In this document: piece by piece, positions 41,500 to 52,185 of the stretch
Layout: each line of letters opens with the position of its first letter
Numbering within the stretch: the first letter of the stretch is position 1
NCBI RefSeq assembly: GCF_035046485.1
Contig: NC_085138.1
Span: 275,199,694 to 275,263,693 of the forward strand
Source: Aedes albopictus
Taxonomy: Eukaryota; Arthropoda; Insecta; Diptera; Culicidae
Length of the DNA stretch: 64,000 bases
Direction: 5' to 3'
Notes under the pieces: generated by a model
Databases searched by the model: none
What the model saw: the letters and a program-made list of their open reading frames with translations, nothing else
Told to the model about the DNA's origin: nothing
Made by a program: the position numbers and the translations under genes

Positions 41500-44316
41500 A
41501 AACTTCGCACAGTTTTTCAGTTCCATCTAAATCGCCATTTTTCGATATCAAATTTTTATTTAGAGCCACGACTAACTTTTCAAAAGGGTGTATGTGAAAA
41601 TGGTTCAAAAATATTCAAAAATATGCACAGCAAAAACGGATTGTTCGATTGTTATGAATTTTTCAGCAAAGTTAGATAGCTAAATGGTGATTTCTAAGAA
41701 AATATACACTGTGAAAAAAAATCTATTTTATCATTGAAAAACATCATTTTTGTCACAAAAACTCAAATATCTCAAAACCCTATCTTTTTACCAACTTGAA
41801 TTTTTTAGGGAAAACGGTCCATTGTATTAGGAATCTACCATAAAAATTTGGTGATGGTAAACTAATAAACAGAAAAGTTATAACATTTCAAAAATTTCAC
41901 AATTTTTACATTTAGTAAAAAAAATTTTTCTGTGTAAATTATTTCGGCCGGGAATCGCGATTTGATGCTGATTTTATTGTTCAGCAAAGTTAGATAACTA
42001 AATGGCGATTCCTAAGAAAATATACACTGTGAAAAAAATCTTTTTTAACATTAAAAAATATAATTTTTGTCACAAAAACTCAAATATCTCAAAACCCTAT
42101 CTTTTTACCAACGTAATTTTTTAGAGAAAACGGTCCATTGTATTAGCAATCTACCATGAAAATAAACAAAAAAGTTATGACAATTCAAACATTTCACAAT
42201 TTTCACATTTAGTAATAATTTTTTTTAGTGTAAATTATTTCGGCCGGAAATTGAAGTTTGATGCTGATTTTATTGTTAATGGCCTTGCGTGAGTAAAACA
42301 AGTTGTTTTTATTATATATTATATATACATATAATATAATATACTATGTACCGTAATGTTCCGATTTTATCACGCCCTCCGTGCATTATTCGTTTATTCA
42401 TTAATTTGCTGTTACATTTGAGGACAAGTGTTTTCCCTCTTCTTCAAGATGAATGTTGAAAGCGTGTTTTGCAACGTTAAAAATATTGAAATGGGTATAG
42501 ATGTTGAAGAATATTACAGGGCATTTTTGAAAAGGGGCGTAATTAAATTGTTTAAACAGATGTCGCTGATGGCAATTTCTCAGTTGTTGTCGTTTTCGAA
42601 CTTCCTGCGCCCTGCTTTACCGATGATATACAGATGGCTCGTTTGTCAAATTCTAGACGGCAGGACGTGCAAATGCGTAATTTTGTACACAATGTGGACA
42701 TTTGGGCATAACCAGTCTCTTTCAGTTTATCTATGGTGCTTTCGGTGAGATTTCGTAACTCTTTTGAACATTTTTTTTCATCAAACGGTCTACAAGAGAG
42801 CGTTGAGTTGAAGACCTTTGAGAAAGCGACTGTTCATCTTGTTCGTTAGATTATAATAAACAAAATCACTTATTAATTTTAACTTACTTGTTTGGTGTTG
42901 GTGGCTGAAGAAAAAAAATACTATACTATTTTTAATATTCATAGCGGTAGTATTTTTTTGTTTTTTTCGTGAGCATTGTCAGGTATGTATACAGACAAAC
43001 AAACGTAACACTGGCGAAATTTTCATTGACCACGCCTTCAACGATCATTTTGAATCTTGGTTGTGGCTTTCATAACAAGAAGAGCGCCCATAGTTTTTCT
43101 TTGCGTTTGACGTTTCACACTAGCGCCTTCTGATGACGATATTGCACAACGCAGTGTTTCGTGAAACATTTCCACCAGGTGGTGATAGTGTGAACTGGGC
43201 GATGAATTTTCACTAAAATTGTTCTAGGCGTTTCGTCTGTTTTTCTGTGGTATGTACCTCTTATGCATTTGTTGTTGTTGAAGTTACTCGCATTCTTCCG
43301 ATCATAAAGTCTGTTCTCTACACATTTAATTTTTAATACCGAGTTCGGTAATTTTTTGACGAGATTAAAACTGCTGAGCACCGAACTCGTTCAGCAAAAA
43401 TGCATTGTTTACCTTTTCCATACGATTTTGACAGTTGTTTTACTGAGCCTCAGTAAAATCGATTACCGAAACTACCGAGATCGTACTGCTGTTATAATCT
43501 CGTCAAAAAAGTACCGAACAGGCAATTCAGAAATAAGTGTGTAAGAGGGATTTTTTTTGCGGATAAACTAGACGTATACGCGTATAAAAAACTTTTATTA
43601 TACAGCTTTTGTCTTAAAAATAAATTCAATTCCATTTTTCTTATAATCAACAGCTTTTCAACACTATCAAGGGATTTTTTCACCAGTCACGTACAATAAA
43701 AAGTATGACAATCTCAATATTTTTGATCACAACACTGGATCGCGTCTAAGTTTCAAATAGATACTATAGTAATTACGAATAATCAAACTAAAGTATCATG
43801 AAAACAACTTGTTTAATTCAGGCGGTAGCCTTTACAATAAAATCAGCATCAAAATATAATTCTCGAAATAATTTACACAGAAAAAAATTTTTTTTTGTTA
43901 CTAAATGTAAAAATTGTGAAATGTTTGAAATGTCATAACTTTTTTGTTTATCAGTTTACCATCACCAAAATTTTATGGTAGATAGCTGATATAATGGGCC
44001 ATTTCCCCTAAAAAATTGAAGTTGGTTAAAAGATAGGGTTTTGAGATATTTGAGTTTTTGTGACAAATATCATATTTTTTCAAAGTAGAAAAAGAAATTT
44101 TTTACAGTGTATATTTTCTAAGGAATCATCATTTAGTTATCTAACTTTGCTGAAAAATTTATAACAATCGAACAATCCGTTTTTGCTGTACAGCTTTTAG
44201 AATATTTTAGAACTATTTTCGCATACACCCTTTTGAAAAGTTAGTCGTGAGTGAATATGAAGGTTTAATATCAAAAAATGGCGATTTATATGAAATTGAA
44301 AAACTGTGCAAAGTTT
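41500..44316. mobile_element. Foldback element with tandemly repeated arms
   Basis: The left end AAACTTCGCACAGTTTTTCA is mirrored by TGAAATTGAAAAACTGTGCA with GTTT at the right. The left arm holds two direct copies of about 310 bp (41656-41965 and 41980-42275), each with TATACACTGTGAAAAAAA, CTCAAATATCTCAAAACCCT and AATTATTTCGGCCGG. The right arm (about 43835-44316) holds one, reversed. The central 1.5 kb (42290-43830) includes an AT dinucleotide run and another MITE. No transposase seen. Confidence 0.7.
43341..43522. mobile_element. MITE within the foldback core
   Basis: ACCGAGTTCGGTAATTTTTT, GACGAGATTA and CTGCTGA are mirrored by CTGCTGTTATAATCTCGTC and AAAAAAGTACCGAACAG. About 180 bp, no ORF. 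Confidence 0.55.
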
Positions 44317-44329
44317 CAGATATTTTTGA

Positions 44330-45300
44330 AATGGTCGCTCAGGATCGACTGACATGACTCCGTGGAATTCCTCTGGTGAAAGATAGACGGTTTTCCGAAG
44401 TCTCGTCGAGAAAAGACCGTGTGCCGTGACCGTGTTTCGAAGGAAAGTGGAAGAGCCGCCCAGAGGATTGACAACTCCCGGTCATCCACCCCAAAACGGA
44501 AGAATTCTGGTGATCCGAAGAAACCCTCAGTGTCTGGCCCGAACAACTCCACACTCACCCCAGGGAGTGTTTCCGAAGCGAATACGTTGGACCAAGTACG
44601 GGCATCCGATTTCCCTCCTCTCGTACGAGGATCTACCGAAAGATTCGGCGAGCTCCGTGCCGGTGGCCGATGAGCTACCGTCATTGTCGCGCCACACGCT
44701 GCGAGTAGTAGGCAACACTTGCCATTGAGGTGCGGGTTCTACTGAGGTCCGGCCGGGTTCACCCCCGCTTACTAGGACCCTATATCCGATGTGCTGCCTC
44801 ACCGCAAGCGGGCATGTGAGACGTCGAAGAACACGTGGGCCAGACACAATCCCAGCTGTGATCACCACACAATTGTCGAAGATTCCCGCCAGCCTCCATA
44901 AGACCGACCGAGCAGTTCGTCTTCGTACCTGTAGAGCACAAGAACATCTGTGGCCCGAGTCGAAAACGCCACTGGTAAAGCCACCCGTTGAAGCATCCGA
45001 ACCCATAGCATCCCCTGCATGAGATCCGCTGATCGACCGTGGGCCCGAACCGGATACGCTATAGCCCTCCCTATTGATGAATTCGAGGCCGTAACAAGGA
45101 CATCTGCCGATCGTCCGTGACCCCGTACCGGATACTTCACTGCTGCATCCTCCCCTCTGAAGACCTGTAGCTGCGTTGGCAAGTCATATGCACGTACATG
45201 TTAATGTTTGTAAACCGCACCAAATTGGGCCCCATCAGTTCCAGCTCGGCCGCACCGAATCCTAATACCCTTTCCCTTTTATAATAATGTAAAGTCCTTT
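44330..45300. pseudogene. Decayed retroelement-like coding and leader sequence
   Basis: GC-richer than its flanks. The plus strand gives a hydrophilic gag-like frame (SSTPKRKNSGDPKKPSVSGP, then ASDFPPLVRGSTERFG) ending at 44673. The minus strand has a frame with imperfect repeats: KYPVRGHGRSADVLV, AYPVRAHGRSADLM and FSTRATDVLVLY, from three tandem units of about 75-85 bp at 44925-45175. It may be the 5' region of a non-LTR element, but neither strand nor family is settled. Confidence 0.35.
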
Positions 45301-45306
45301 AGAAAT

Positions 45307-45317
45307 GAATATGTTAT
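45307..45317. repeat. Probable target-site duplication, left copy (R1-like element)
   Basis: ATATGTTATGC, next to a T22 run. The right counterpart at 50866-50876 is ATATGTTAAGC, one mismatch. Confidence 0.55.
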
Positions 45318-46043
45318 GCTTTTTTTTTTTTTTTTTTCCCTTCTAAACCATAGGGGGATAATCTGCTCAACAGACACCCTAACAGAAGGTTAGGGTAGTG
45401 TAGGTCTGACAGGCCGTCTTCTACAACAAAAGTAAAATCCAGGACTACTCTCTCCTCGTACCCACTAAACCATTCCTATGGTCGCCAAACCCTACGTCTC
45501 TCCGGAACCACCAAGAAGGTATTGCTTCAGAGAGGGGCTAGTGCACATCGCACCCACAAGGTTAGCTGCGTAGCCTGCAGCAACGAACATCGATGACTCG
45601 CTTTGGAGAGTCCATCACGGTAGCATGCTGGCGCTTAGCCAGTTTCCCGAGTGGTCCTCGCCACTCCCTTTGTCCTCGGAAGGCGGGCAGAGTCAACCCC
45701 GCCCGCGCCCTACTGCTGAGCGGACATCAAGAACTGATGCCCACATGCAACCCGATCTGACCTGCCCGCAAAGGAAGGGTATCACTACCCTTCAGGCCCT
45801 ATCAGATGCATCCGTAGGTTGCTGACGGCAGGGTCTCCACCTGCCCCGACCCTTGCCGGGGACCCCTTTCCAACCGCGGGCTTGGATCCAACCCAGTAGA
45901 CCGACGCCACGACAGCACCGCTACCGGGACTTCCTCTCCGCGGCCACTTAATCGTTGTAAGGGTCGATCTCGACCGCAGGGCACCGGTATGACCTACGAA
46001 GCCGACTCCGAACCCCTGGACCACCTCTTGTACTGCATCTGGA

Positions 46044-49025
46044 CTAGCCATTCTCCGAGTCCACGCGCCACCTCCTCTGTAGCTCCCAGACGATGTGGGT
46101 AATAGCCGTTGAAACGGCGTTCCAGCCAAACTCATCCCTACACATCCTCTGGACCAAGTTGTCCGGAGTTGTGTCCTCCCCGCATGTGGCAAGCATGCGG
46201 TCACGCATTGTGCGAAAACGCGGGCACACGAACAAAACGTGTTCCGCCGTTTCCTCTGAACCATTGCACACTGGGCATTCGGGAGAATCCGCATGCCCGA
46301 AACGGTGTAGATACTGTCGGAAGCAACCATGACCTGTAAGGACCTGTGTCAGGTGGAATGTGACTTCCCCATGGCGCCTATTAATCCAACTATCTACCCT
46401 CGGTATCAACCTATAGGTCCACCTTCCTTTGGTGGAACTGTCCCACGCGCGCTGCCATTTGACCATAGAGGCCATCCTGACAGTCCTGCGTATGCCTCTT
46501 GTGCCGCGCATTTCGAAGCACTCCATGTCCTCACTGATAAGAATGCTGATAGGCACCATACCAGTAATGACGCAGAGAGCGTCGTGTGACACGGTACGGT
46601 ACGCGCTCGCAACCCTCAGGCACATAAGCCTGTAAGTACTTTCCAGCTTCCGTCGGTAGCATTTAGTACTTAGCGCAGTGCCCCACGCCGGGCCGCCATA
46701 CCTGAGTATGGATGTAGCAACACTAGCCAGAAGCTTGCGCTTACTGGCGTACACCGCAGAGCTATTGGACATCATCCGGGACAGTGCCGCAATAGCTGTG
46801 GAGGCTCTTTTACAGGCATAATCGACGTGGCTACCGAAGGTAAGCTTATCGTCGATCATCACGCCCAAGTGTTTGACGGAGCGCTTTGACAGGATAGTAC
46901 AGTCTCCTACACTGATCTCCGTCTGCTGCTCCGACTTCAGGTTGTTAACAACCGTCACCTCTGTCTTGTGGTGAGCCAGCTCCAGTTTCCTGGACCGCAT
47001 CCACGCCTCCACAACCTTAATCGAGTGGTTGGTAGTCAACTTTACCTCCTCGATCGTTTCACCGTAGACTTCGAGCGTAATGTCGTCGGCAAATCCGACA
47101 ATCACCACTCCCACTGGATACTCTAACCTCAACACCTCGTCGTACATGACATTCCATAACACCGGACCCAGGATGGAACCTTGCGGGACTCCTGAGGTTA
47201 TGTGAAAGCACTTCCGACCCACCTCCGTGTCGTAGACTAGTACACGATTCTGAAAGTAACTTCCGAGAATCTTGTACAGGTACTCCGGTATCCCCAGACG
47301 CAAGAGCGCATCGGCAATAGCAGACCAGCTGGCGCTATTAAACGCATTCCTTACATCCAGAGTCACTACCGCGCAAAAGCGAATTCCCCTCCTCTTAGGC
47401 TCGAGTGCTTTCTCGGCGGTTTTTGTAACCGACAAGATAGCGTCTACGGTGGACCTCCCCTTCCGGAAGCCGTACTGGTTACTCGAAAGACCATTTTCGC
47501 CCTCGGTGAACCGCAACATTCTATTGAGGATGATCTTTTCGAGCACCTTCCCCGCCGTGTCAATCAAGCATATTGGTCTATATGCCGACGGGTCTCCGGG
47601 TGGTTTCCCCGCCTTTGGCAATAGTACCAGGCTCTGCCTCTTCCAATCTTCTGGGAAAACTCCCTCGTCCAGGCATTTCTGCATAGCAGACCTGAACATC
47701 TCGGGAGCCTCTGCAATAGCTACTTTTAAGGCCAAGTTCGGAACTCCGTCCGGACCTGGGGCCTTACCTACGCTAAGGGACTTAGCTATCCCCGCAAGTT
47801 CCACATCGGTGACCCTCTCCTCATCGCCAGCCCCAGTCTCCGGCTGTCCTACGAAAGGAGGCCAAGGACTAGGATCATGACGCGGAAAAAGTCCTCCAAT
47901 GATCCCCTCCAACATCTCTGGAGATTGCTCTGTAGGAGCCATCACACCTCTCGTCTTGGCCATAACGATCCTGTAGGCGTCACCCCACGGGTTCGTATTG
48001 GCACTCTGACAGAGACCCTCAAAGCAGGCCTTTTTGCTTGCTCTTATCTCGGTCTTAAGCGCGGCTTTTGCAGCGGCGAACACCACCCGCCGTTCGTTTC
48101 GCTCTTCCTCTGATCGTGCTCGCTGCATCCGCCGCCTAGCCCGTAGGCAGGCGCGGCGCAGGTCCGCAATCGCGTCGGTCCACCAGTAAGCCGGTGGCCT
48201 CCCATTTCTAGGGTGGACTCGCCTAGGCATGGTCGCATCACACGCACGTGAGAGCACCGCTACCAGCTCGTCGCCGTCTAAACCGATTAAGTTTCGCTCA
48301 CGGCGGAGCGCCTCCCTAAATACCCCTTCGTCGAAGTATGATGTCTTCCACCTGCGAGGGCTTGGCTTTGGCCTAGCCGCCTCTTCTTCTATCCGCTGTC
48401 TGCTGTTATTGTAGTCGATACTGTAGCGAACCGCCAGGTGGTCGCTGTGAGTGTAGCCATCATCTACTCTCCAGTTCGAACTACTTGTTAGGCCAGGACT
48501 ACAAAAGGTCACGTCAATAATTGACTCCGCTCCGTTTCGACTAAAGGTACTCTTGGTACCGACATTAGCCAAGTCGACATCTAAGATGGCCAGTGTTTCT
48601 AGCAGGATCTGACCCCGCTGGTTCGTGAAACGGCTTCCCCATTCCACGGCCCAGGCATTAAAGTCGCCCGCTATTACCACCGGCCTTCGCCCTGTGAGCA
48701 CGGTCGTTAAGCGGTCCAGCATTTGCGTGAACTGCTCGATCGGCCACCGCGGAGGCGCATAACAGCTACAGAAGAAGACCCCGTTTACTTTGGCGACCAC
48801 GAAGCCCTCATAGGTAGTAGACACCAACTCCTGAACGGGGTATTTACCCGTCGTCCATATCGCCGCCATTTTTCTGGTCCCATCCGCGACCCAGTTGCCG
48901 TTGCCGGCGAGTACTCGGTATGGGTCCGATATGATGGCGATATCCGTCTCCCACTCAGAAACTGCCTGACAAAGCAGTTGCTGAGCCGCATCACAGTGGT
49001 TCAGGTTCAGCTGCGTTACCTGCAC
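46044..49025 (-). CDS. R1-clade ORF2 protein (AP endonuclease and reverse transcriptase)
   Basis: 993 codons. The endonuclease starts at the first residues: VTQLNLNHCDAAQQLL, then IISDPYRV, VVIAGDFNAWAVEWGS, DVTFCSPGL and YTHSDHLAVRY. RT covers roughly 420-720: SVGKAPGPDGVPNLALK, GDPSAYRPICLIDTAGK, GFRKGRSTVDAILSVTK, TLDVRNAFNSASW, GVPQGSILGPVLWN and the catalytic VGFADDITL near residue 647. The C-terminus carries CPVCNGSEETAEHVLFVC, the CCHC-type motif of R1/R2 proteins. The first codon here is GTG, not ATG; ORF1 ends within it (GTGCAGGTAA), so initiation must be unusual, for example stop-restart. The frame is undamaged. Confidence 0.9.
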   Translation of the reverse strand: MQVTQLNLNHCDAAQQLLCQAVSEWETDIAIISDPYRVLAGNGNWVADGTRKMAAIWTTGKYPVQELVSTTYEGFVVAKVNGVFFCSCYAPPRWPIEQFTQMLDRLTTVLTGRRPVVIAGDFNAWAVEWGSRFTNQRGQILLETLAILDVDLANVGTKSTFSRNGAESIIDVTFCSPGLTSSSNWRVDDGYTHSDHLAVRYSIDYNNSRQRIEEEAARPKPSPRRWKTSYFDEGVFREALRRERNLIGLDGDELVAVLSRACDATMPRRVHPRNGRPPAYWWTDAIADLRRACLRARRRMQRARSEEERNERRVVFAAAKAALKTEIRASKKACFEGLCQSANTNPWGDAYRIVMAKTRGVMAPTEQSPEMLEGIIGGLFPRHDPSPWPPFVGQPETGAGDEERVTDVELAGIAKSLSVGKAPGPDGVPNLALKVAIAEAPEMFRSAMQKCLDEGVFPEDWKRQSLVLLPKAGKPPGDPSAYRPICLIDTAGKVLEKIILNRMLRFTEGENGLSSNQYGFRKGRSTVDAILSVTKTAEKALEPKRRGIRFCAVVTLDVRNAFNSASWSAIADALLRLGIPEYLYKILGSYFQNRVLVYDTEVGRKCFHITSGVPQGSILGPVLWNVMYDEVLRLEYPVGVVIVGFADDITLEVYGETIEEVKLTTNHSIKVVEAWMRSRKLELAHHKTEVTVVNNLKSEQQTEISVGDCTILSKRSVKHLGVMIDDKLTFGSHVDYACKRASTAIAALSRMMSNSSAVYASKRKLLASVATSILRYGGPAWGTALSTKCYRRKLESTYRLMCLRVASAYRTVSHDALCVITGMVPISILISEDMECFEMRGTRGIRRTVRMASMVKWQRAWDSSTKGRWTYRLIPRVDSWINRRHGEVTFHLTQVLTGHGCFRQYLHRFGHADSPECPVCNGSEETAEHVLFVCPRFRTMRDRMLATCGEDTTPDNLVQRMCRDEFGWNAVSTAITHIVWELQRRWRVDSENG

Positions 49026-50587
49026 TGTGATTTGTTGCTCACTGCGGCTTTCTTAAAGGCCGGGCACCCTGGACCACCCATCGCATGTCTGTTTTTCGAG
49101 GTTTTCCCGGTACAGATCATGCAGATGGGCGGACTCGTGCAGCTTTGGGCCTTATGACCTTCAGCGCCGCATCGCCTACACAGTTTGCGCCTGTCGGGGC
49201 CTTTGCAGTCCCACGACTTGTGTCCTGGTTCCAGACACCTGAAGCAAACCTCAGGTGGCTCGTGGAATGTCAGGTGACATACACACCAGCCCACCTTAAT
49301 ACTCCCTACTTTAACGGACTTTTTAACGTCCGCCACAGGTAGCTGAACCAGAGCTATCTGTGTCCCTGCTGGCCCCTTCCGCAGCCTGACGGCTGTGGCG
49401 GCCACCTGAACATCGCACTGTTGCCGCAGTGCCGTGACGAGCTCTTCCGCTTCGGTGATCTCGTCTAGGTCTTTGACCTTCAGAGTCGCCTCATGCGTAA
49501 GAGCCCTCACCTCCACTCCATCACCAAGGACCTCTTCTGCCAGCCTCTTGTAGGCGGCGCCCTTGTGATCCTTCTCGCGCTTAAGCTCCAGGATCATTTC
49601 GCCCGTACGAGTACGTCTGATACTGCGTACGTCGGCTCCAAGACCCTCGAGCTTGGCGTCGCACCTCATCGCCTTCAAGACGTCCGAGTATTTCGACTGT
49701 TCGGTCTTGATGACGATAGCGTCACCTTTTTCGCGCCTGGCACCTGCCTTCCTACGCCTTGGCTTGGCGACCTGCACTTCTGCCTGCGGATTCCCCTTCT
49801 TCTTCCTCTTCCGCTCTACCTTTGTCCAAGGAGGGTCCTCTCCTTGGATCGCCCTGCTCTGTGGCTGCTGAGGGCCCACCATTGGTCGCAACCCCTTGTT
49901 CCCATCATTCCGGGACGGGCCGGCCTTTTCAGGCCCACCCTTCCCAGCTTTCCGGGAACCCTGGCTGGGGTCCGACTTTCCAGCGTTACCACCGGCTTTC
50001 GGGGTTATTATACGCCTGGCCTTGCGGGCGCCGCCAGACAGCTCCTCACCTGACGGCTGCCTCGCCCGCTTCTGCGAATGCTTGTCGCTTTTGTCGCGAG
50101 CATTCGCTTCCACTCTCTTCGGACTACCCGCGAAGGAGAAGGCCTCCGTTTGTGTAAACTTAGACGCTTTCTCCTTTGCGGGTTCCGCCGCTGCTGCAGC
50201 CAGCAACGCAACCGCGTGCTCCTGCTTGGCATTATCGACAGACGCCCTAAGCCGAAGCAAGGCCGTTTTCAGGTCCTTGCTTATATTCGACTTAGTTGTC
50301 GCAAAGTCGATAATTTTGCCAAGCTGCTGCTCAGCTACCTCAAATGCGGGCCGTCCTTTTTCTGCAACTTGGCTGATGGCCCTCAGCAACCATGCTCCGT
50401 CCATGACCTCCGCCGGCTGGCTTGCCGTGGAGTGGACAGGAGCTCCCACGCTTGAGCTGCGTAAGCAGCTTCCAGCACCTGACTCCTCGCTTCTCCTTGT
50501 AGGAGACCTCATCAACCCGCTTCTTGCGAAGGGGTTGATCGCACCGCTACTTCCACCTGAATTTTGATTCTTAAGATTTTTACTCAT
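49016..50587 (-). CDS. R1-clade ORF1 protein, gag-like with zinc knuckles
   Basis: 523 aa RNA-binding protein that would package the element's RNA. A basic, low-complexity N-terminal half (Lys/Arg/Gly/Pro-rich up to about residue 300) precedes an RRM-like gag region, then three Cys-His knuckles: CFRCLEPGHKSWDC (about 448-461), CRRCGAEGHKAQSC (470-483) and a longer CMIC...H...C form (489-508). The ATG at 50587 has MSKNLKNQNSGGSSG. It overlaps ORF2 by 10 nt. Intact frame. Confidence 0.9.
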   Translation of the reverse strand: MSKNLKNQNSGGSSGAINPFARSGLMRSPTRRSEESGAGSCLRSSSVGAPVHSTASQPAEVMDGAWLLRAISQVAEKGRPAFEVAEQQLGKIIDFATTKSNISKDLKTALLRLRASVDNAKQEHAVALLAAAAAEPAKEKASKFTQTEAFSFAGSPKRVEANARDKSDKHSQKRARQPSGEELSGGARKARRIITPKAGGNAGKSDPSQGSRKAGKGGPEKAGPSRNDGNKGLRPMVGPQQPQSRAIQGEDPPWTKVERKRKKKGNPQAEVQVAKPRRRKAGARREKGDAIVIKTEQSKYSDVLKAMRCDAKLEGLGADVRSIRRTRTGEMILELKREKDHKGAAYKRLAEEVLGDGVEVRALTHEATLKVKDLDEITEAEELVTALRQQCDVQVAATAVRLRKGPAGTQIALVQLPVADVKKSVKVGSIKVGWCVCHLTFHEPPEVCFRCLEPGHKSWDCKGPDRRKLCRRCGAEGHKAQSCTSPPICMICTGKTSKNRHAMGGPGCPAFKKAAVSNKSQCR

Positions 50588-50865
50588 ATTTGATTCCCAC
50601 GAGTCGCACGAGAAAGAATGTCCACCACGCCAGAGCTCTGCATTAACGCGGTAAGGGACAGCTTACTGTGGGGGATGCCCAGGTGCCCCACAGGCTCCGT
50701 TAAAGATCGAGCATCTTTTTCACCCCCTCGATCACTCATTCCTCGGCACGGGTCGCTTGACACCTTGAATTGGGGTTAGTAGTCCTATTCTTAGCCGGCA
50801 ACTACGCGGCTGACTCGCAAGCGGGGGGTGCGTCAGGCCCCAGGACATCCGTCCCTGCTGCCGTT
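50588..50865 (-). promoter_or_regulatory. 5' leader of the R1-like element
   Basis: About 280 nt between the 5' border and the ORF1 start. It should hold the internal promoter. The portion 50799-50648 shares ordered motifs with the Lian-like leader. Confidence 0.6.
50648..50799 (-). ncRNA. Conserved leader block shared with the Lian-like element
   Basis: On the minus strand: GCCGGCTAAGAATAGGACTA, CCCCAATTCAAGGTGTC, CCGTGCCGAGGAATGAGTGA and ACGGAGCCTGTGGGG in the same order as at 11996-11794. The hairpin at 50693-50666 pairs CTGTGGGG with CCCCACAG and has the same 28-nt length and a similar loop (ACCTGGGCA against ACCAGGGCA). A second short pairing (GATCGAG with CTCGATC) follows the GGGG run. 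Confidence 0.5.
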
Positions 50866-50876
50866 ATATGTTAAGC
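50866..50876. repeat. Probable target-site duplication, right copy (R1-like element)
   Basis: ATATGTTAAGC, one mismatch from 45307-45317; followed by TT as at the left. Confidence 0.55.
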
Positions 50877-52185
50877 TTAATTTCGTTGTTTTGTACCACT
50901 CATTGTTGAAGGATAGCCTTGGTTTCTCTTTATTGGGTCTGCTTTGTCCTATTTATGTTCAAGGTCGATGAAATTGAGCCCTCCCATAGCAAGCAGTAGC
51001 CAACCCTGAGATACCTTAGAGGTGAGCTGGCCTGGGCGTATGGGCGCCGATGCCCCAGGATGTGTGGAGCGTCCAACGGTAGCCGCACACGCTGCTACGA
51101 GACAGCATAACAAACCAGAAGGAGACAAGTACGTGCAATCGGTTGTGTGTTGCTCGCTAACTTTGCCGCGCCCTGTCTCTCACGCTCTGTCGTATGCACT
51201 CTCTCGGTGCTTGTCTCCGTGCTTTGCACTTGGCTTGATCACTTGCGTGCGCAGCTTTTTATTTTTTCTCTCTCGTTCTCTTTGATCCTGTCCTGGCCAC
51301 GTCCTTGCGACAGCTGAGGGATGGGAAAGGAAGCTTAGTTGGACACCTATGAAAGTACATAGAGACCTCTACATTCTTTCAGGCCTAGGCGTCACGGGAA
51401 TTTGGGTATTAGTGGAAGGGTAAAAATCAAAGGAAACGTTTGGTCCACGTTCAGGTGCACAAATATGTTTGGTTGGTGCCTGGTTCCTTTCACAACTTGA
51501 TCCTTGTTGGGTGTTTGATTTCAAATCTGACTCCTCACGCTAGTATTTGTAAAGTCTAGCTTTTGGAATTAAGCAAAATATATTGTTAATGAACACTTTT
51601 AAATATCGCGATCCAGTATTGGAAAGGGCGTATTTTTAATATGGTCAAATAACTGAAAATATATAAAAAGTTTGGATTTGTTTTAAATTTTTTGAATTTT
51701 GTTTTGTTTTCTGTACTTGAAATGATTAAAATATTGTGGATTTACATCGAAATTTAATTCCAAGGGAATTTTCTTAGACTGATTGAGAATCGTCGTTTAA
51801 TCCTTAGGGACCTTCCCATGCGAGAAAAAAACGCTGAATCTCCCAAGACCGCAATTTACCGCACAATTTCAAGCACTGAGGGTTTGCAAGGATTCTAAGA
51901 ATTTTAAGGTTATTTAAGGAGTTCATGGTATGTTTGAGAGGCACAGGTAAATTTAATAAGGAGCTTCAAGTGAAGTTCAAATAGAGATGGAGGCATTAGG
52001 ATGGATAGAGGAGAGAGGTATAACAGCAAAGATCTTCTAAATTGTTCATTTATCGGTATCTAATTTAACCCTTTGAAGCCGGAATTTTTCCATGTTATTA
52101 TGGAGTTTTTTTTACGTTTTTCGGTAGTTTTGATGGTTAATAGCATAAAAACGGTAGGCTATTATGCAGAATATTTTTTCTGGTT
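50877..52185. other. Unassigned sequence
   Basis: No gene recognised. 50980-51300 is GC-richer with pyrimidine tracts (CTCTCTCGTTCTC). The stretch 51300-52180 is plain AT-rich DNA leading to the satellite. Confidence 0.35.

Larger units (their letters stand above)
45318..50865 (-). mobile_element. R1-clade non-LTR retrotransposon, full length
   Basis: About 5.5 kb from the 5' leader near 50865 to a poly(A) tail that appears on the plus strand as T22 at 45318-45339. Two intact ORFs: a gag-like ORF1 with zinc knuckles and ORF2 with endonuclease and RT but no RNase H, the R1 pattern. Related decayed copies are at 6955-7046 and 15418-16004. Unlike canonical R1 it is not in 28S rDNA, so it belongs to a family without that site specificity. 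Confidence 0.85.

Noticed and set aside
46329..50567. Plus-strand frames of 60-223 codons across the R1 element
   Set aside because: Antisense shadows of ORF1 and ORF2.
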